The notes: generated from the letters alone by a model not told the origin. Positions 26,601 through 37,118 are shown, counted from the first letter of the stretch. The stretch is 64,000 nucleotides of DNA from Gordionus sp. m RMFG-2023 (GCF_954871325.1 NC_088776.1:28878508-28942507), one strand, 5' to 3'. Made by a program: numbers and translations.

Positions 26601-27018
26601 CCCCGGTTCTTCACACCCATATAATAATATATGATGAGCATTATGATTTTGATCTAAAGGTCCAAATTTTACTATTAGAAATTAAAAATGCGTTTAAAAT
26701 CCCAATATTTTATTTTTACTTATATAAAACGATTTTGAAAGGTCAATTTGGTCACCATAACATAAATATAAATTATCCTATTGAAAAAAAATTAAATTTC
26801 CTAATTATTGTATTAAAAAAGGTATATGAATATTCAAAACCACTTACTTCCTCAGGTATAATATTAGGCATTTTTAAATCATATGTCCATGTTCTAAACC
26901 CCTGATCTTCCGAATCGACTAGAATGTTTGAAGTTGAGCAGTCAAGATTAACGTATAGTCTTAGAAATTGGAACCACCATATTATTATTGATACTTTGTT
27001 TATTTTATTTTCCAACAT
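10816..27018 (-). CDS. Phm: Peptidylglycine alpha-hydroxylating monooxygenase (PHM)
   Basis: This secreted or vesicular copper- and ascorbate-dependent enzyme hydroxylates the C-terminal glycine of peptide precursors, the first step in making amidated neuropeptides. Thirteen exons splice cleanly: 26848-27018, 26720-26777, 26572-26671, 26403-26527, 26274-26345, 26184-26232, 15813-15877, 15681-15761, 15552-15631, 15459-15509, 11592-11641, 11272-11531, 10816-10928. Together they give 1275 nt and 424 residues. Copper A ligands are His89, His90 and His171; copper B ligands are His236, His238 and Met308. Arg234 and Tyr312 match the rat substrate-anchoring Arg240 and Tyr318. Cysteines for four of the five rat disulfides are present; the pair equivalent to C47-C186 lacks its second partner (DNSG instead of DCSG). 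There is no PAL domain, as in flies. The residue matches to rat PHM are from memory of the family. Confidence 0.93.
10942..11053. repeat. 28-bp tandem repeat, four copies, in last PHM intron
   Basis: The unit AATGTGATTTATGAAAAATG plus AATATGAT is repeated four times with an exact 28-bp period; the last copy has one change (AAAATTG). It sits just upstream of the acceptor of PHM exon 13, inside the 343-bp final intron. The near identity of the copies means the expansion is recent. Confidence 0.9.
11642..13027. other. PHM intron 10, distal part: one hAT-like end patch
   Basis: This is intron sequence without visible exons. Positions 11795-11925 are unusually GC-rich for this DNA, with GCTAGCCCGGGTTT, AACCCGGCCCGTTA and AACCCGACCCGAA. 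This resembles the CCCGACCCGA-rich subterminal regions of the hAT at 59465-61968 and may be a solitary remnant of such an element. Nothing else is seen up to the hAT at 13028. Confidence 0.4.
13028..14600 (-). mobile_element. hAT element remnant with 8-bp target duplication
   Basis: The 8-bp duplication CATCAAGG lies at 13020-13027 and 14601-14608, perfect on both sides. The ends are CAAAGTAGGGCAGG (left) and CAGAGTTGGGGAGTAC (right end read inward), so the inverted repeats have diverged. Subterminal zones carry many GTATCTT/AAGATAC words. Around 13480-13580 the minus strand reads SSAPIERLFSFGTML, the C-terminal dimerisation motif of hAT transposases; the rest is too decayed to read. It sits in PHM intron 10. 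Relatives: 31504-33622 and 61011-61550. Confidence 0.85.
14601..15458. other. PHM intron 10, proximal part
   Basis: AT-rich intron sequence between the hAT target duplication and PHM exon 10. I see no exon, repeat array or element end in it. Confidence 0.5.
15459..15877 (-). CDS. Phm: PHM exons 7-10: copper B histidines
   Basis: Exon 7 continues the split Ile codon with LPRQAGVLLLMTGGS. Exon 8 carries HPFAYRVHTHKLG with the two copper B His and the substrate-binding Arg. Exon 9 is KMVSGYVIKNGNGWIRLGEK. Exon 10 is MFYPVENNVTIEKNDIV. The introns are only 51, 49 and 42 bp. The exon 6 to 7 intron is 10.3 kb and the exon 10 to 11 intron 3.8 kb, both swollen by transposons. Confidence 0.93.
15878..18148. 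other. PHM intron 6, proximal part, with an inverted-repeat element
   Basis: This part contains a C10 run (15973-15982), and an inverted-repeat element at about 16803-17098. That element's ends read ATCCTGGTTCGTTTTACTCT and, inward from the right, GTCCTGGTTCGTCTTATTTT; it has no coding capacity and I cannot fix its target duplication. The remaining sequence is AT-rich without exons. A G-rich patch at 17178-17192 is not part of a recognisable feature. Confidence 0.5.
18149..19073. mobile_element. Non-autonomous TA-flanked element (pogo-type ends)
   Basis: The ends are GGGGAGAGTGGGGTTA (18149-18164) and, inward from the right, GGGGAGACTGGGGTTA (19058-19073): 15 of 16 bases match. TA flanks both sides. 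The tips match those of the pogo-type element at 20511-23058 (GGGGAGACCGGGG), so this 925-bp element may be moved by that kind of transposase. No open frame exists inside; short repeats of GCAAACCCCG/AAGCCCCG type occur near both ends. Confidence 0.75.
21147..22752 (+). pseudogene. pogo-type transposase remnant with C-terminal zinc finger
   Basis: The first part (about 21147-21280) reads FKRNEDFQELY...FSPIQEAKLTDYLIKGSRLF, like the start of a CENP-B/Tigger helix-turn-helix. The second part (from about 21940) continues AYQMAKRYNLQVP, AGEDWFGAFIKRNP, SLRTPEATS, the usual next blocks. Then LDRTVFGPLK jumps directly to DAWMRMHPGKSFTIYDI and GFESSGIWPLNPLIF, the family C-terminus, so the whole DDE catalytic core is missing. 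From about 22612 the frame ends in a PHD-like finger: CLVC...CFQCRNCHLWAHGSCC...CNKC. One frame change lies near 22130. The protein cannot be active. Confidence 0.75.
21480..21780. repeat. Tandem ATGATGCTGCCATGTAT repeats in pogo element
   Basis: At least four copies of AAAATGATGCTGCCATGTAT, spaced irregularly at 33-120 bp with TATATATTAATTTT between them, followed by related copies of ATTTAGCATTA...ATCATGCATTAAA. The array separates the two halves of the pogo helix-turn-helix coding region, so it looks like an expansion or insertion in the gene. Confidence 0.6.
23061..26183. other. PHM intron 6, distal part, with a dispersed minisatellite repeat
   Basis: I see no exons. Positions 25270-25770 hold a repeat whose start (CATCCCCATCCAGGTTACC) and internal units (ACTCATACTGCGATGCAGAG with TTCTTTTACAAATTAATTTA) recur at 56900-57620. 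A C14 run lies at 25990-26003. The frame open at 25882-26112 spans that run and has no family signature, so I do not call it a gene. Confidence 0.5.
26184..27018 (-). CDS. Phm: PHM exons 1-6: signal region and copper A domain
   Basis: Exon 1 starts at ATG 27018; residues 8-23 are hydrophobic (VSIIIWWFQFLRLYV) and may be the signal peptide, though the internal Arg makes it atypical. It ends YDLKMPNIIPEE at a GTAAGT donor. The following exons encode NLYLC, then NAHHILLYGCEEPG (two copper A His), WSCGEM...LYAWAHNATALELP, then GTGFKIGQGTSIQFLVMQIH (third copper A His), then the NPNKDNSGIQL strand. Introns are 70, 48, 44, 57 and 41 bp. The overlapping plus-strand frame at 26546-26905 is only a shadow of these exons. 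Confidence 0.92.
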
Positions 27019-28079
27019 AAGTGAGATTTTAAATAGCTTTAATTCTTCTACCTTTTATTATCTGAATTAAAAATATTTTTTAATTTTGCAAAATGTATTA
27101 AATACATTAAATTAATTTTGAAATAATATGAAATGTGGATACAAATATTTTGAAAAGGAAGGAACGGAACATATTTTATAACGAAACCTTTTATCGAAAA
27201 TCGATAATTAAAAAAGAAATAAATAGTCGATATTCTTTTTACAAATTTTTATTTGCATTTTTAATTCTGACCTGTTTATATTGAGGATAAAAGATTTGGA
27301 CCAAAATCTTTGCACAATATATAATGATTCTTTAAAAAAAATATAATACCTACTAAATGTTTATTTCTACTAAAATAAATATAATATAATTATGTAATTT
27401 ATTGCGAATGTGATAAGGGAAAAAATTCAAGCAAAGAACTGCCGAATAAAAAGAATAAAACTGCAGAAATAAATCTCAAGAAAAAAAATTAGGGGAAATA
27501 TAGACTAAGGATTTAAAAAAACTGGAATAAACCTCAAGGGAAAATACGAATAAAAAACTATGAGGAAGATAATTTATAGAAATAAATTTCTTCGGAATAT
27601 AAATCTGTTTACAATTAATTATAAAATGAAACTATAGTTAATATGTAAGGTTCACGTTTCTGCAATAATGCAAAATTCCTAATATATGAATCCGGGCTCT
27701 CATAATATTCGTGTTCGATAAACGATTGTTTATGGTAAATAAAGCATTGGCAAATTGCTAATTGTTTCAATTTGTATTTCAATTTGTAGAAATTTTTACA
27801 AAAAATAATCGAGGGAAATAATATTTTAACAAATTAAAAAAAATTTCTCGATATTTCGAAGTTGTTGCAAAAATATTGGTTATTGTGTCTAATATATTAA
27901 TAGCGTTGGTGATTGTGTGCTCAAAGCTTATATCCAAATTACACAATCTTAGCTCTAACCTCTAAGATTATTTTTGATCTATCTTTAACTTTAAACTGCA
28001 TTCAGAGGTTGCGGATAACGATATTACAAGGTATCCCATCCAAAAAAGATAAAGTCCCAACCAAGAGGAATGGTAGATC
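27019..28079. other. Upstream flank of PHM, no feature recognised
   Basis: AT-rich sequence 5' of the PHM start codon. Any promoter or 5' untranslated exon of PHM should lie here, but I cannot point to a core promoter motif. Confidence 0.4.
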
Positions 28080-28310
28080 ATAAAAGGAAAAAGTCCGATA
28101 AAAAATGAAAAGTGTAATACATAAAAGGGTCGATCAAAAAAGGAAAAGCGTCTAACAAAAAAGGAAAAGGTCTATTCAAAAAAAAGGATGTGTATCAAAG
28201 GAAAAGTTAGGAAAAAATCCGATGAAAATAGGAAAAATGTCAATAGGAAAACTCCCATTCAAAAAATGAAAATCGTTATTTTTTTAAAATGTTTTATTTT
28301 TTTGTTAATT
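28080..28310. repeat. 24-bp minisatellite, relative of 4450-4550
   Basis: About eight imperfect units built on AAAAAAGGAAAAGTGTC with a spacer such as AATC or GATC. The array ends in GAAAATCGTTATTTTTTTAAA. The reverse complement of 4450-4550 has the same unit and the same end, showing that one dispersed element with an internal minisatellite is present twice in opposite orientation. Confidence 0.65.
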
Positions 28311-28315
28311 TTTCT

Positions 28316-31300
28316 AAAATTAATTTGTGTATAAATTGTGTAACAATCCTTTAGACCATCAAATTGCGTGAAGCCAGGCAATAGCTGATTCTTACAACTT
28401 ATTAAACTAATTTTAAGACGCCGATCACTACTACTAGAACTGTCTGATAAGGGTCTTCAGTTAAGGGCCGATTATAGAACCTAAAAACAGCCACCCTATA
28501 GCCAAAGGAAAACTGATATAAAATTGACTAAATTAAATCATAAGGTGGATACCATGATAAAATCAATGACTAAATTTGAATGGAAGACAAAGAGAGAGAC
28601 GTCAAAACGCCCATGACAGCGCCAGGCCAAGATTCCAAAATGGAAGCCCTCTTCACAAATTTAGGAGCAAGCCTTAAAGTACCATAGCTGGTCAATTTGG
28701 GTGGAATCCACCAAATTTCTGCTCTCAGAGAATGAATTATGTTCCCTAAATGGTATGGCAGAATCGAACAAAGCTAAATTGATAAAGATAGCCAAACATT
28801 TCTTAAACGCCATATACTTAACCGAAAAAATACAACGGTTTAAACTTAAAGGAAGAAACGTAAACGAATTCCCTTCACTCAAAAGAGAAATGAAGCAAGA
28901 GAGTTCGATCGAATTCCTTCATAACGTAGCAACGAAAACCCAAGTATAGGCGGAATCCGTAGCCTGGGGCTGAGATCAAATCAAATGGGAAGCCCAATCC
29001 ACAATGTACAAATTAGTTGGAGTGCCACCACCATTGATGCAAGATCCCTTTCGGGCCGGCCCTGCTTCTGCCTCTGGGACGAAAAAATAGGAGTACAACA
29101 ACCTCTCTAGATCTCCTACTAAAGACGATGACCATCGTCAAACCTCCACTAGCGCAGTCACCAAATCAGGTTTCCCCAATCGAGGAAGGAAATCTCCAAA
29201 CAATTAATGAATTCCTACAAACCCTTCCTCCATTTGCTATCAATCTGGCGCTACCTGTATCACGGCCGTAGGACATTACGAGATTCGTCAATGGGTCAAA
29301 GATGTGAGACACTAGATGTTCTCGCCGGCGAAAAGCCATAAGCCAGGACGACGCTTGAGGAAGACAACGCCTCCACCGCAAGTGAAGACACTATAGCGGA
29401 CCTATCAGTTACGGAACAAGTCTGTGCCGAAGGTGGGCAGCAACTTCATCGGTCGATTCCATCGACTTCTAAGGTTAATGGGCATTCGAGCATAGAAGTT
29501 AACTTGCAGGCCCCATTAGGATTATCCGCATCGATCTTGAATCCCCATCCAGAGCAATCCCCCTTTACCCGGAGAATAGCAACGATAGGTTTCTGTCATA
29601 AATTTTCAACAATCAGGCAATCAACAACCATGGTGGATTATTCAGGAACCGATTCGTTAGATTAGGATAAGTACATGCTATAAATCAGCCAGCTAGAGAT
29701 TTCTGCTCTCCGCTGTTCCTTATACCGAAGCAGGATGGAAGTCCTAGGATAATATCATGATACCCATTCTGATTGCGCATAATCCCCATGATAGCCCCGC
29801 TATTAGCGATCCCCCTGCACAGATTCTTCGGGTTCGCAACTTCGACGGCCAAGTTTAGATATAAAACCCTGCCGATGGGCCCCGCCTTCTCGCCTTACAC
29901 ACTCCTAAACATATTATTGATGCGCAAAGTCAATCAAGTACGCAAATTAATCAGTATATCTAGACCATATCATCATTTTCCATATCAGCGACCAAATATT
30001 CCAGGATACAATATCATTTCTGGATATGGTAGCTGCATGGGGATTGGTCGTAAACGAGACTAAGTCTCTCGTTATCCCAAAAGATAAACTATTTAGGAAT
30101 CAACATAGATTTTGCCAGAAAGACTGCAGCTGTGGACAAAGAAAACAAAACGATATTGTGATTTTGCCAGCTCATAATATATAAGCACACCCTGCAGTCA
30201 ATAAGCAGTAAAAGGAATATCGCATTGGAATTGCCAGGTATCTTGATATTACACATACTCAATACCAGGATAATCAAAGATGTTCGCGCCGTATTACTTC
30301 ACCATGTTAGAGGAGGAAACACCCCGATTGACTACCTCAAAGCGTACCCCTGGGCTATAATAACAATAGCGGCATTAATGATGACATTTCTTTTTGTATA
30401 TCAAATCAACGCGATCATCCATGTAGATGCGCCCATTGGCTTGGCGGAAGTATTACAGAAAGGATACTCCTTCACGCAAGGCCAGCATGACTTGGGAACG
30501 CCCAAGCTAGCCAAGCCTCACATCAACCAAAAGGAGTTACTCATGATATGGGTAGGCTGTAAATATGGACTAAATAAATACAAATCGATTTCATCCTTGG
30601 TCACAGATAGTCAGGTCACTTACCGATCATAAAAAAGGGTGGATCCCGTTCCCTGTCTTGTGAACATTTGGTCACCAGGATCATGCTAGCGAATTTGTTC
30701 ATTTGGTCAGTAATCTCACTCGGATTCCCTCCGAGGAAAACCACGCTGATGGGACTAGATTATGGATCGGTAATAAAGCTGCCCACAACATACTTCACGG
30801 CATCGATACCGACGGCTTATCTAGAATAGAGGAGGCCCTTCCATGGATACACACGTTAACCCCCATTTATCACATAGATAAAGTGGAGGACCTGGACACG
30901 GACACGATCTGTGAGATGGAACTAATTTGATTCAGACATGTTCGATAGAACGTTAAATCTTACATCGGAAGCTGCAACAAGGAGGATAGGATGACCAACG
31001 AGGAACCCGAAACGTCATGGAACATCCAATCAGCAACAAACAGGGCCCCGAGGAACAATAATCTCCCCCACATTCACACACACTAATAATTCATTATTTT
31101 ATTATATGTTTATATAATTTACTAAACCCCCCCCCCTCCCTTAGATCAAATATCATATCTTTATATCATAAATAAAAAGTAGAATACTACAGAATTGATC
31201 CTATAAGGGCCTGGGAAACTTTGGGATGTCCTACAGCAGAAATAGGTCCTACACATTGTTAAAACAATTACCTATTAAAATTTATTTGTTTATATAAATT

Positions 31301-31340
31301 GTGTAACATTCCTTCGGACCATCGCAAAATTTTCCTAATA
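28316..31340 (+). mobile_element. Fossil retrotransposon (LTR/DIRS kin), heavily decayed
   Basis: This stretch is much richer in G and C than its surroundings. Short plus-strand frames recall a reverse transcriptase (about 29770-30280), an RNase H region (about 30430-30630) and a following segment (about 30700-30930); a gag-like part may lie at 28550-29650. A similar sequence of about 40 bp (core AAATTGTGTAACA) occurs near 28330 and near 31297 and may be what remains of repeats at its ends. The DIRS/Ngaro group fits best, but a Ty3-like source cannot be excluded. It is an old, non-functional fossil with many breaks. Confidence 0.55.
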
Positions 31341-31503
31341 CAAATCCGTATTTTAACAGGGCAGCATAGACCGATAGTGGCACTCCCCCCTGCGGATCCC
31401 CGTCATATATTACCCTAGTAAAGATGATAATCCTGACAGGGCCCTTATTATTACATAATACGTGATAGCATATATTGTATATTGATGACATTATTTGACA
31501 TAC

Positions 31504-33622
31504 CAGGGTTGGGCAGTATCGCGGATATTTGTATCTAAGATACAAGATACTTTTGTATCTTGTATCTTTTTTAAAATTTTGGAAAGTATCTTGTATCCAG
31601 TATCTAAGATACATATTATTTAAAAGTATTTGTATCTTAACCAACTTTATATTCAAAAAGATACAGATACTTTAAAAAAATTTTATATTGGTTAATTTAA
31701 ATAGTATTAAAATTTAAAATGATATTGTTTTAAGATTTAAATGAAAAGTTTAATCAAAATATAGATATTATAAGATAATTTTTGATATATGACGTTGGTC
31801 GTCATATAGCAATTTGCTAACAATTAGAACTACCATATTTGAATCGTTTTATATCTGTCTATTTTAAAATTATGGAAGAAGAAAATAGAATAATATGTTT
31901 ATCTTCGTCTTCAGATGATTCTTCAACCGAAAAATATAAAAATAAATTTAAACTAAGCATACTTAATGGCAAATTTTTTGAAGTACTTCAAGATGATCAT
32001 AATAAAGAAATTCGTCGTGACTTTGGTATTGACTAAAAAGTTATAGCAACTCTTACAGATAACAGCTCTAACTTTAAGAAAGCTTTTAAGGAGTTTGGAT
32101 ATTCTATGGAAGCTGTAGAGAATGACTTTGACATCAATGATGATGAATGTATAGAATTCGAAATCATTGAAAGTATTATTTAATACTTCTTTAAAATTTA
32201 TGATATTGTAAATTTAGTAAAAAATTTTATTCAAATAAAATTATTTATTTGTTTATTTAAGGGTCTAAAGAAGCCTCAATAACATTGCCTCAACTCATTC
32301 GTTGTTTGTGCCATACGATAAATCTAATTGCCACAACAGATGTCGAGAGAGCTATTAAGGATTCTCCTAACATTTCTAAAATTCATCATCCTGCAATAGC
32401 TAAATGTACTAAGCTATGGAATGCAAATAATAGGCCTAAAACTGCAGAACTTATCAAAGCAATTTTAGGAAAACAATTAGTTACACCTTGTTGCACTAGA
32501 TGAAATAGTTTGTATGATAGTCTTCATAGTTTATTAAAATTTAAAGGCGAACTTCCTAAATTATGTCAAAAATTAGAATTTCCTAAATTAAGAGATATTG
32601 AAATTCTATATTTAAAAGAATATTGCAATATAATGCGATTGACAAAATACAGAGTGAAATCAGCTGCTATTATGGAGAATCAGCTCCAATTTTGAATGTC
32701 GTTAAAAAAAAATTACTAATTTAACCATTCTACAATTTTGCAAACCATTAGCTATTGCCATAGAAAATTATTTAAATAAAAGATTTAAAAATATATATGA
32801 TTTTGATAAAAATTTTAATAGTGCATTTTTGGCAACTATTTCTCATCCCTATTTTAAAAATCGTTGGATTGATGGTGAAAAAGAAAAAAAATACCTTCAG
32901 GATTTGTTATTAAATGAAGTTTTATTGTTTTTAAAAATAATATTGAAATTAATACTTCAACAAAATCTTCAATTGATGAAGATGATGATTACTTTTGTCT
33001 TAAAAGTACCACATCCAATTATAATAATTCAATAAATGATATTGAAATAGAGGTCCTAAGTTATATGAAAGATGACAGGCGGAGTATAAATATGTTAAAT
33101 AGTTATAAATATATAAAAGATATTTATTAAATATAACACAATATTACCCTCCTCAGCCCCCGTTGAAAGATTATTTAGCTTTGCTAATATGGTTAATAGA
33201 CCAAATCGTCAAAGATTGGACGATAAATCATTTGAAAAATTAATAATATTAAAAAATAATGCTGATTTATGATGCTGATTTATTATTATTTACTAATTAT
33301 ATAATTATTAAATGGAATATCGCATTATCTTTTATAATAAATTTGTTATTTTCTACAATTTATTTTAAATATTTTTTTATAAATTTATATTATAAATAAG
33401 AAAATAAAGCTTTATACATTTTGATTTTGACTATTTAAAGTTTTTTAAAAAAGTACCTTGTATCTTAGATACTTTTTTTTAAAAAAAATACAAGTATCTT
33501 GTATCTTATATCTTATTGAAATTTTTCTAAAGTATCTAGTATCTTGTATCTTTAATACAAAATTTTATAAAGTATCTGTATCTGTATCCGAATACAATTT
33601 TCTGAAAATTTGCCCAACCCTG
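31504..33622 (+). mobile_element. hAT element with GTATCTTAGATAC subterminal repeats
   Basis: The 12-bp inverted repeat CAGGGTTGGGCA (31504-31515 and 33611-33622) is perfect, but I see no matching 8-bp duplication. Both ends carry dense GTATCTTGTATCTT/AAGATACAAGATAC words. The coding part is on the plus strand. It belongs to the same family as 13028-14600 and 61011-61550. A LINE copy begins about 30 bp beyond its right end. Confidence 0.8.
31839..33271 (+). pseudogene. hAT transposase remnant
   Basis: Pieces in order: an N-terminal region from 31839; VIATLTDNSSNFKKAFKEFG at about 32040; LIRCLCHTINLIATTDVERA at 32285-32503, the conserved C-x-x-H region next to the RNase H-like core; SLHSLLKFKGELPKLCQKLE from 32516; and SSAPVERLFSFANMVNRPN near 33150-33210, the C-terminal dimerisation motif that carries the catalytic Glu. 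Several stops and frame changes separate them. The protein is a broken cut-and-paste transposase. Confidence 0.8.
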
Positions 33623-33654
33623 ACCAGTTGCATTATAAATATGTATATAATATT

Positions 33655-35099
33655 TTTATTTTTGACCTTTCTGGTGGTAAGCTCCTTCAATATATCTCTC
33701 CACTTTATGTTATTCATGCTACCTCATTTATCTAATTTGTACTTCTTCGTATTGGTTCTAACTTTATGACCCATTGAAGTTTCGGCCTCCCTCTATTACG
33801 TTTGCCCATCACTTCCGAATTCTCAACCTTATTTCCTATATAGTTCATAGGCCTTCTCATTGAGTGCCCATACCACCTAATTGTGTTCACCATTATCTTA
33901 GTCTTAATAAGCGCTACCTTTAACATTTATTGATATTCCAGCATTCACACTCAGCATTCTCATCTCCATTGTTTGTAGATTTCTCTCGTCTGATTCTTTG
34001 GTTGGCCATGTTTCCGAACTATATAGAATAGTTGGTTGTACAATGGAACTGTAAATTTTTCCCTTTAATTTGTGTGGGATTCTTTTGTCAAAGAGTACTC
34101 CAGAAAAGATCTCCACTTTAACCACATTTGATTAATTTTACTCTCTATCTCTTTCTCTATTGTGCCGTTTGTTTGTATAGTGGAGCCCAAATATTTGCAG
34201 CTTTCAATTGCCGATATCTGCCATTTGTTAATATCAATGCTCTCTGTTTTATCTCCTTCTATCACCATATACTCCGTCTTTCCTCTATTTACTTTTAGTC
34301 CGTGCTTTTCTATAATATTTATCAGCTCAATAATCTTTCTTTCATTTCATCCTTGGATTCGGCAAGTATCACAATATCATCTGCAAATATCATATTCCAT
34401 GGGACTGTTTGAGGTATAGACTGTGATAATACATCTATTACTGTTATGAAGAGAAGTGGGCTGATAGTCCACCCTTGATGAACTCCCTCGGCTATTGTGA
34501 AGCCTGTTGAAGTACCAGTTGTGCTACGGACCATATGGCCCATATACATATCCTGTATTATTCTTATATATTTTTCGGGAACCTTTTTGTGGCGTAGCGT
34601 CCACCAGATACGTTTTCTTGGGATACTATTGAAGGCCTTTTCTAGCTCGAGAAAGACCATGTATAGCTTTTTGTTTTTTTCCTTGTATTTTTCACTCATT
34701 TGCCTAATTGCGTGGATAACATCAGTTGTTGATCTTCCAGGCATAAAGCCAAACTGAGTCTCTCCTATTTCGATTATGTCTTTTAACCTTTTTTCTATTA
34801 TTTTTTCGTAGAGTTTAAGACAGTGTGACATTAGTTTTATGTCCCTGTAATTTTGACCATTGTGTGGATCCCCTTTATTTTTTGAAGATAGGAACTAGAT
34901 AGCTCTGCCTCCATTTTTAAGGGATCTCTTCGTTTCCCATTATTTTATTGGACATTGTGAGTAAATGTATTCCATCATCTCATAGTGCTTTAAGGCTTTC
35001 TATTGGAATATCATCAGGACCCCTAACTTTTTTGTTTTTCATATGCTTGAGGCATGTGATTATTTATTATTCCCTTATTGGTTGAATGAGGTTCTTACA
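33655..35099 (-). mobile_element. RTE-type LINE, copy 2 (5' truncated)
   Basis: Minus-strand sequence matching copy 1 from about position 2357 to its 3' end; truncation at the 5' end is usual for LINEs. The reverse transcriptase block at 34322-34831 reads GFMPGRSTTDVIHAIRQM, EKAFNSIPRKRI, EGVHQGWTISPLLF and FADDIVILAESKDE without a stop, better preserved than copy 1. Downstream blocks (SSETWPTKESDERN at 33904-34125, MRRPMNYIGNKVENSEVMGK at 33732-33926) lie in other frames. There is no endonuclease, so it is dead on arrival. Confidence 0.88.
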
Positions 35100-35582
35100 T
35101 TTTTGAAGTAGTATCCATTTTCTATAGTAACAAAATCTCTATTATTATAGAAAAAAGTTTCAAAAAAAGCAAAAAGTTGTGTTATTTTAAATTTGCGCAT
35201 TATAAAACGTAAATGAATTTAAACGAATACAATTGAAATGCACTAGTGGCGTTTGCAACGCAACGTTTGAAACGTTCTATTTATGCGTACTATAAGCGTC
35301 GAGATTTCACCAATAGATGTTCAATCCTATGTTTCATCTATGAGCAAATCTTTAGGCTTGCATAATATTTTTCTGGATAAAATGTTGAGTTAGACATTTT
35401 TAAATATATACTTTTCTCTATAATATTTTTTTTTTATAACTAAGTTGTGTAAAATATTTTTTAAATATTTATTAAGATATCTTATTTTTAATGTAGTTAT
35501 TATAATCAACTAAATTTTTAAAAGATATTCAATTCCAATCTAAATAATTGTAAGACCAATTTTTTATAAAATTATTGTTGAT
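35100..35582. other. Gap with a copy of a short dispersed repeat
   Basis: Positions 35301-35395 (TCTTTAGGCTTGCATAAT, ATTTTTCTGGATAAAATGTT) match the inner part of the small insertion at 51116-51290, showing a dispersed short element. The remaining bases hold nothing that I recognise. Confidence 0.5.
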
Positions 35583-37118
35583 TAGTGTTGTTAAAGTTAC
35601 TTTTGAAACATAACTAGTTACAGTTACTAGTTATTGATATAAATATAACTATTTACAGTTACTAGTTACATTTTTATAAATGCAACTAGTTATTAGTTAC
35701 AGTTACATTATGAGTTACTTTCTGATTCTTATAAATTATAAAATGGTCTATTAATTCAAAATAGATTTTAGGTTATGTATTAAGAATTAATGATTTTTTC
35801 ACTCAAATATTTGCAAATATGATATTTATATATACAGTTGTTACAAATATTTATTTTAAACTTATTGCAAATATATTTTTTTAATTTCAAATAGAACTGT
35901 CTAATATTGGAGTTTTTTTGTCAAGAAAATTGTGATGACAAGAATATTAGGGGAAGGGTATTAGATAATTTATTTTTTATTTAATTATATATGCATGCAT
36001 CCTATTGTATAATTTGGAAAACATTTTAGATCATAGAATTTACCACTATTTTGGAAGGCAAATAATCCTGAACAAGAAGACCATAACAAAAATAACCTAG
36101 AAAATTACCCAATTTTCAAATAAATTAAATTAGCCTATAGGATGTAGGTTATTTGATTAATCTTTTGTTGAAGGAAATGATATTTGATATCTGCATTATA
36201 ATATTTTGTTTTTCTTTCATAGTCTTTGCCTTTTCTTATTAGTAAGTAGATGACTAATTTAGCAATTTATACAAAAATTATTTAACTCCAAAATAATCTA
36301 AATCTTTTTATTTCCTCATACTAAGTTTTATGCTCTAATTTAGTAAAATTTAAAAAAAATACATTTATATCTTATGAAATAGAGTATAAATATTGCCAGC
36401 AACTTGAGGGCAAAAAATATGGAAAATATTGTGCTAAATTTGCAAGGAAATATAATATTAAAAAAAGGTTTATTAATTGAATTTGGTTACAAAATTATAA
36501 AACCCAGCAATAATTTGAGAAAAAAAAATCTATTTGAACATATCCTTTCCGTACACAATCAGACATTAAAACAAAATTTTAATTTAAAATTAATTTAGCA
36601 CAAAGCAGTCTCAGACACCTTTGGATCATTTGGACCCCAAGCCCTAAAATTATTCAAAATAATAGGGCAAAGGTTACGTTTAATCACAGGTGATCCAAAA
36701 GAAGGCTTCTAACTATGGCAAAGAATATCAATAAATTTGTCGATCCAACTGTATATCTATACATTGGTCATTAAGCCCCGCCGACCAAACATAAATTATT
36801 TTATTTTTTTAATCTTCTTTTAATTATATATTTTTATAAAGTTATAGTATATTATTTATAATTTTAATATTCTTTTAATAAATGATTAACTCACATATTA
36901 AAAATAAAATTAATTATTTGAATATATTATTTAGATTTATACATACATATTTTTAGATGTAACTAGTTACTTTTTTGGCAGTTACATTTCAAAAAATATA
37001 ACTAGTTACAGTTACTAGTTACAATTTTTAAAATATGGCTAGTTACAGTTATTTTTTAGCAAAAATATAACTATTTAAGGTAACTAGTTACTTTTAACTA
37101 GTTCCTTTAACAACACTA
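35583..37118. mobile_element. hAT-like non-autonomous element, AACTAGTTAC subterminal repeats
   Basis: A perfect 14-bp inverted repeat TAGTGTTGTTAAAG (35583-35596, 37105-37118) is flanked by TTGTTGAT and TTGTTAAC, a probable decayed 8-bp duplication. Both ends are packed with AACTAGTTAC and TAACTGTAAC words in each orientation (35600-35720 and 36958-37100), as transposase-binding subterminal repeats usually are. No transposase is seen inside; the frame at 36404-36598 matches nothing I know. Confidence 0.75.

Noticed and set aside
26546-26905. 119-codon open frame on the plus strand
   Set aside because: It overlaps, on the opposite strand, several PHM exons whose splice sites and conserved residues all agree; it has no family signature.
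34162-34757. Plus-strand frames over LINE copy 2 (and similar ones at 49871-50371)
   Set aside because: They are the reverse strand of reverse transcriptase coding sequence and carry no domain of their own.
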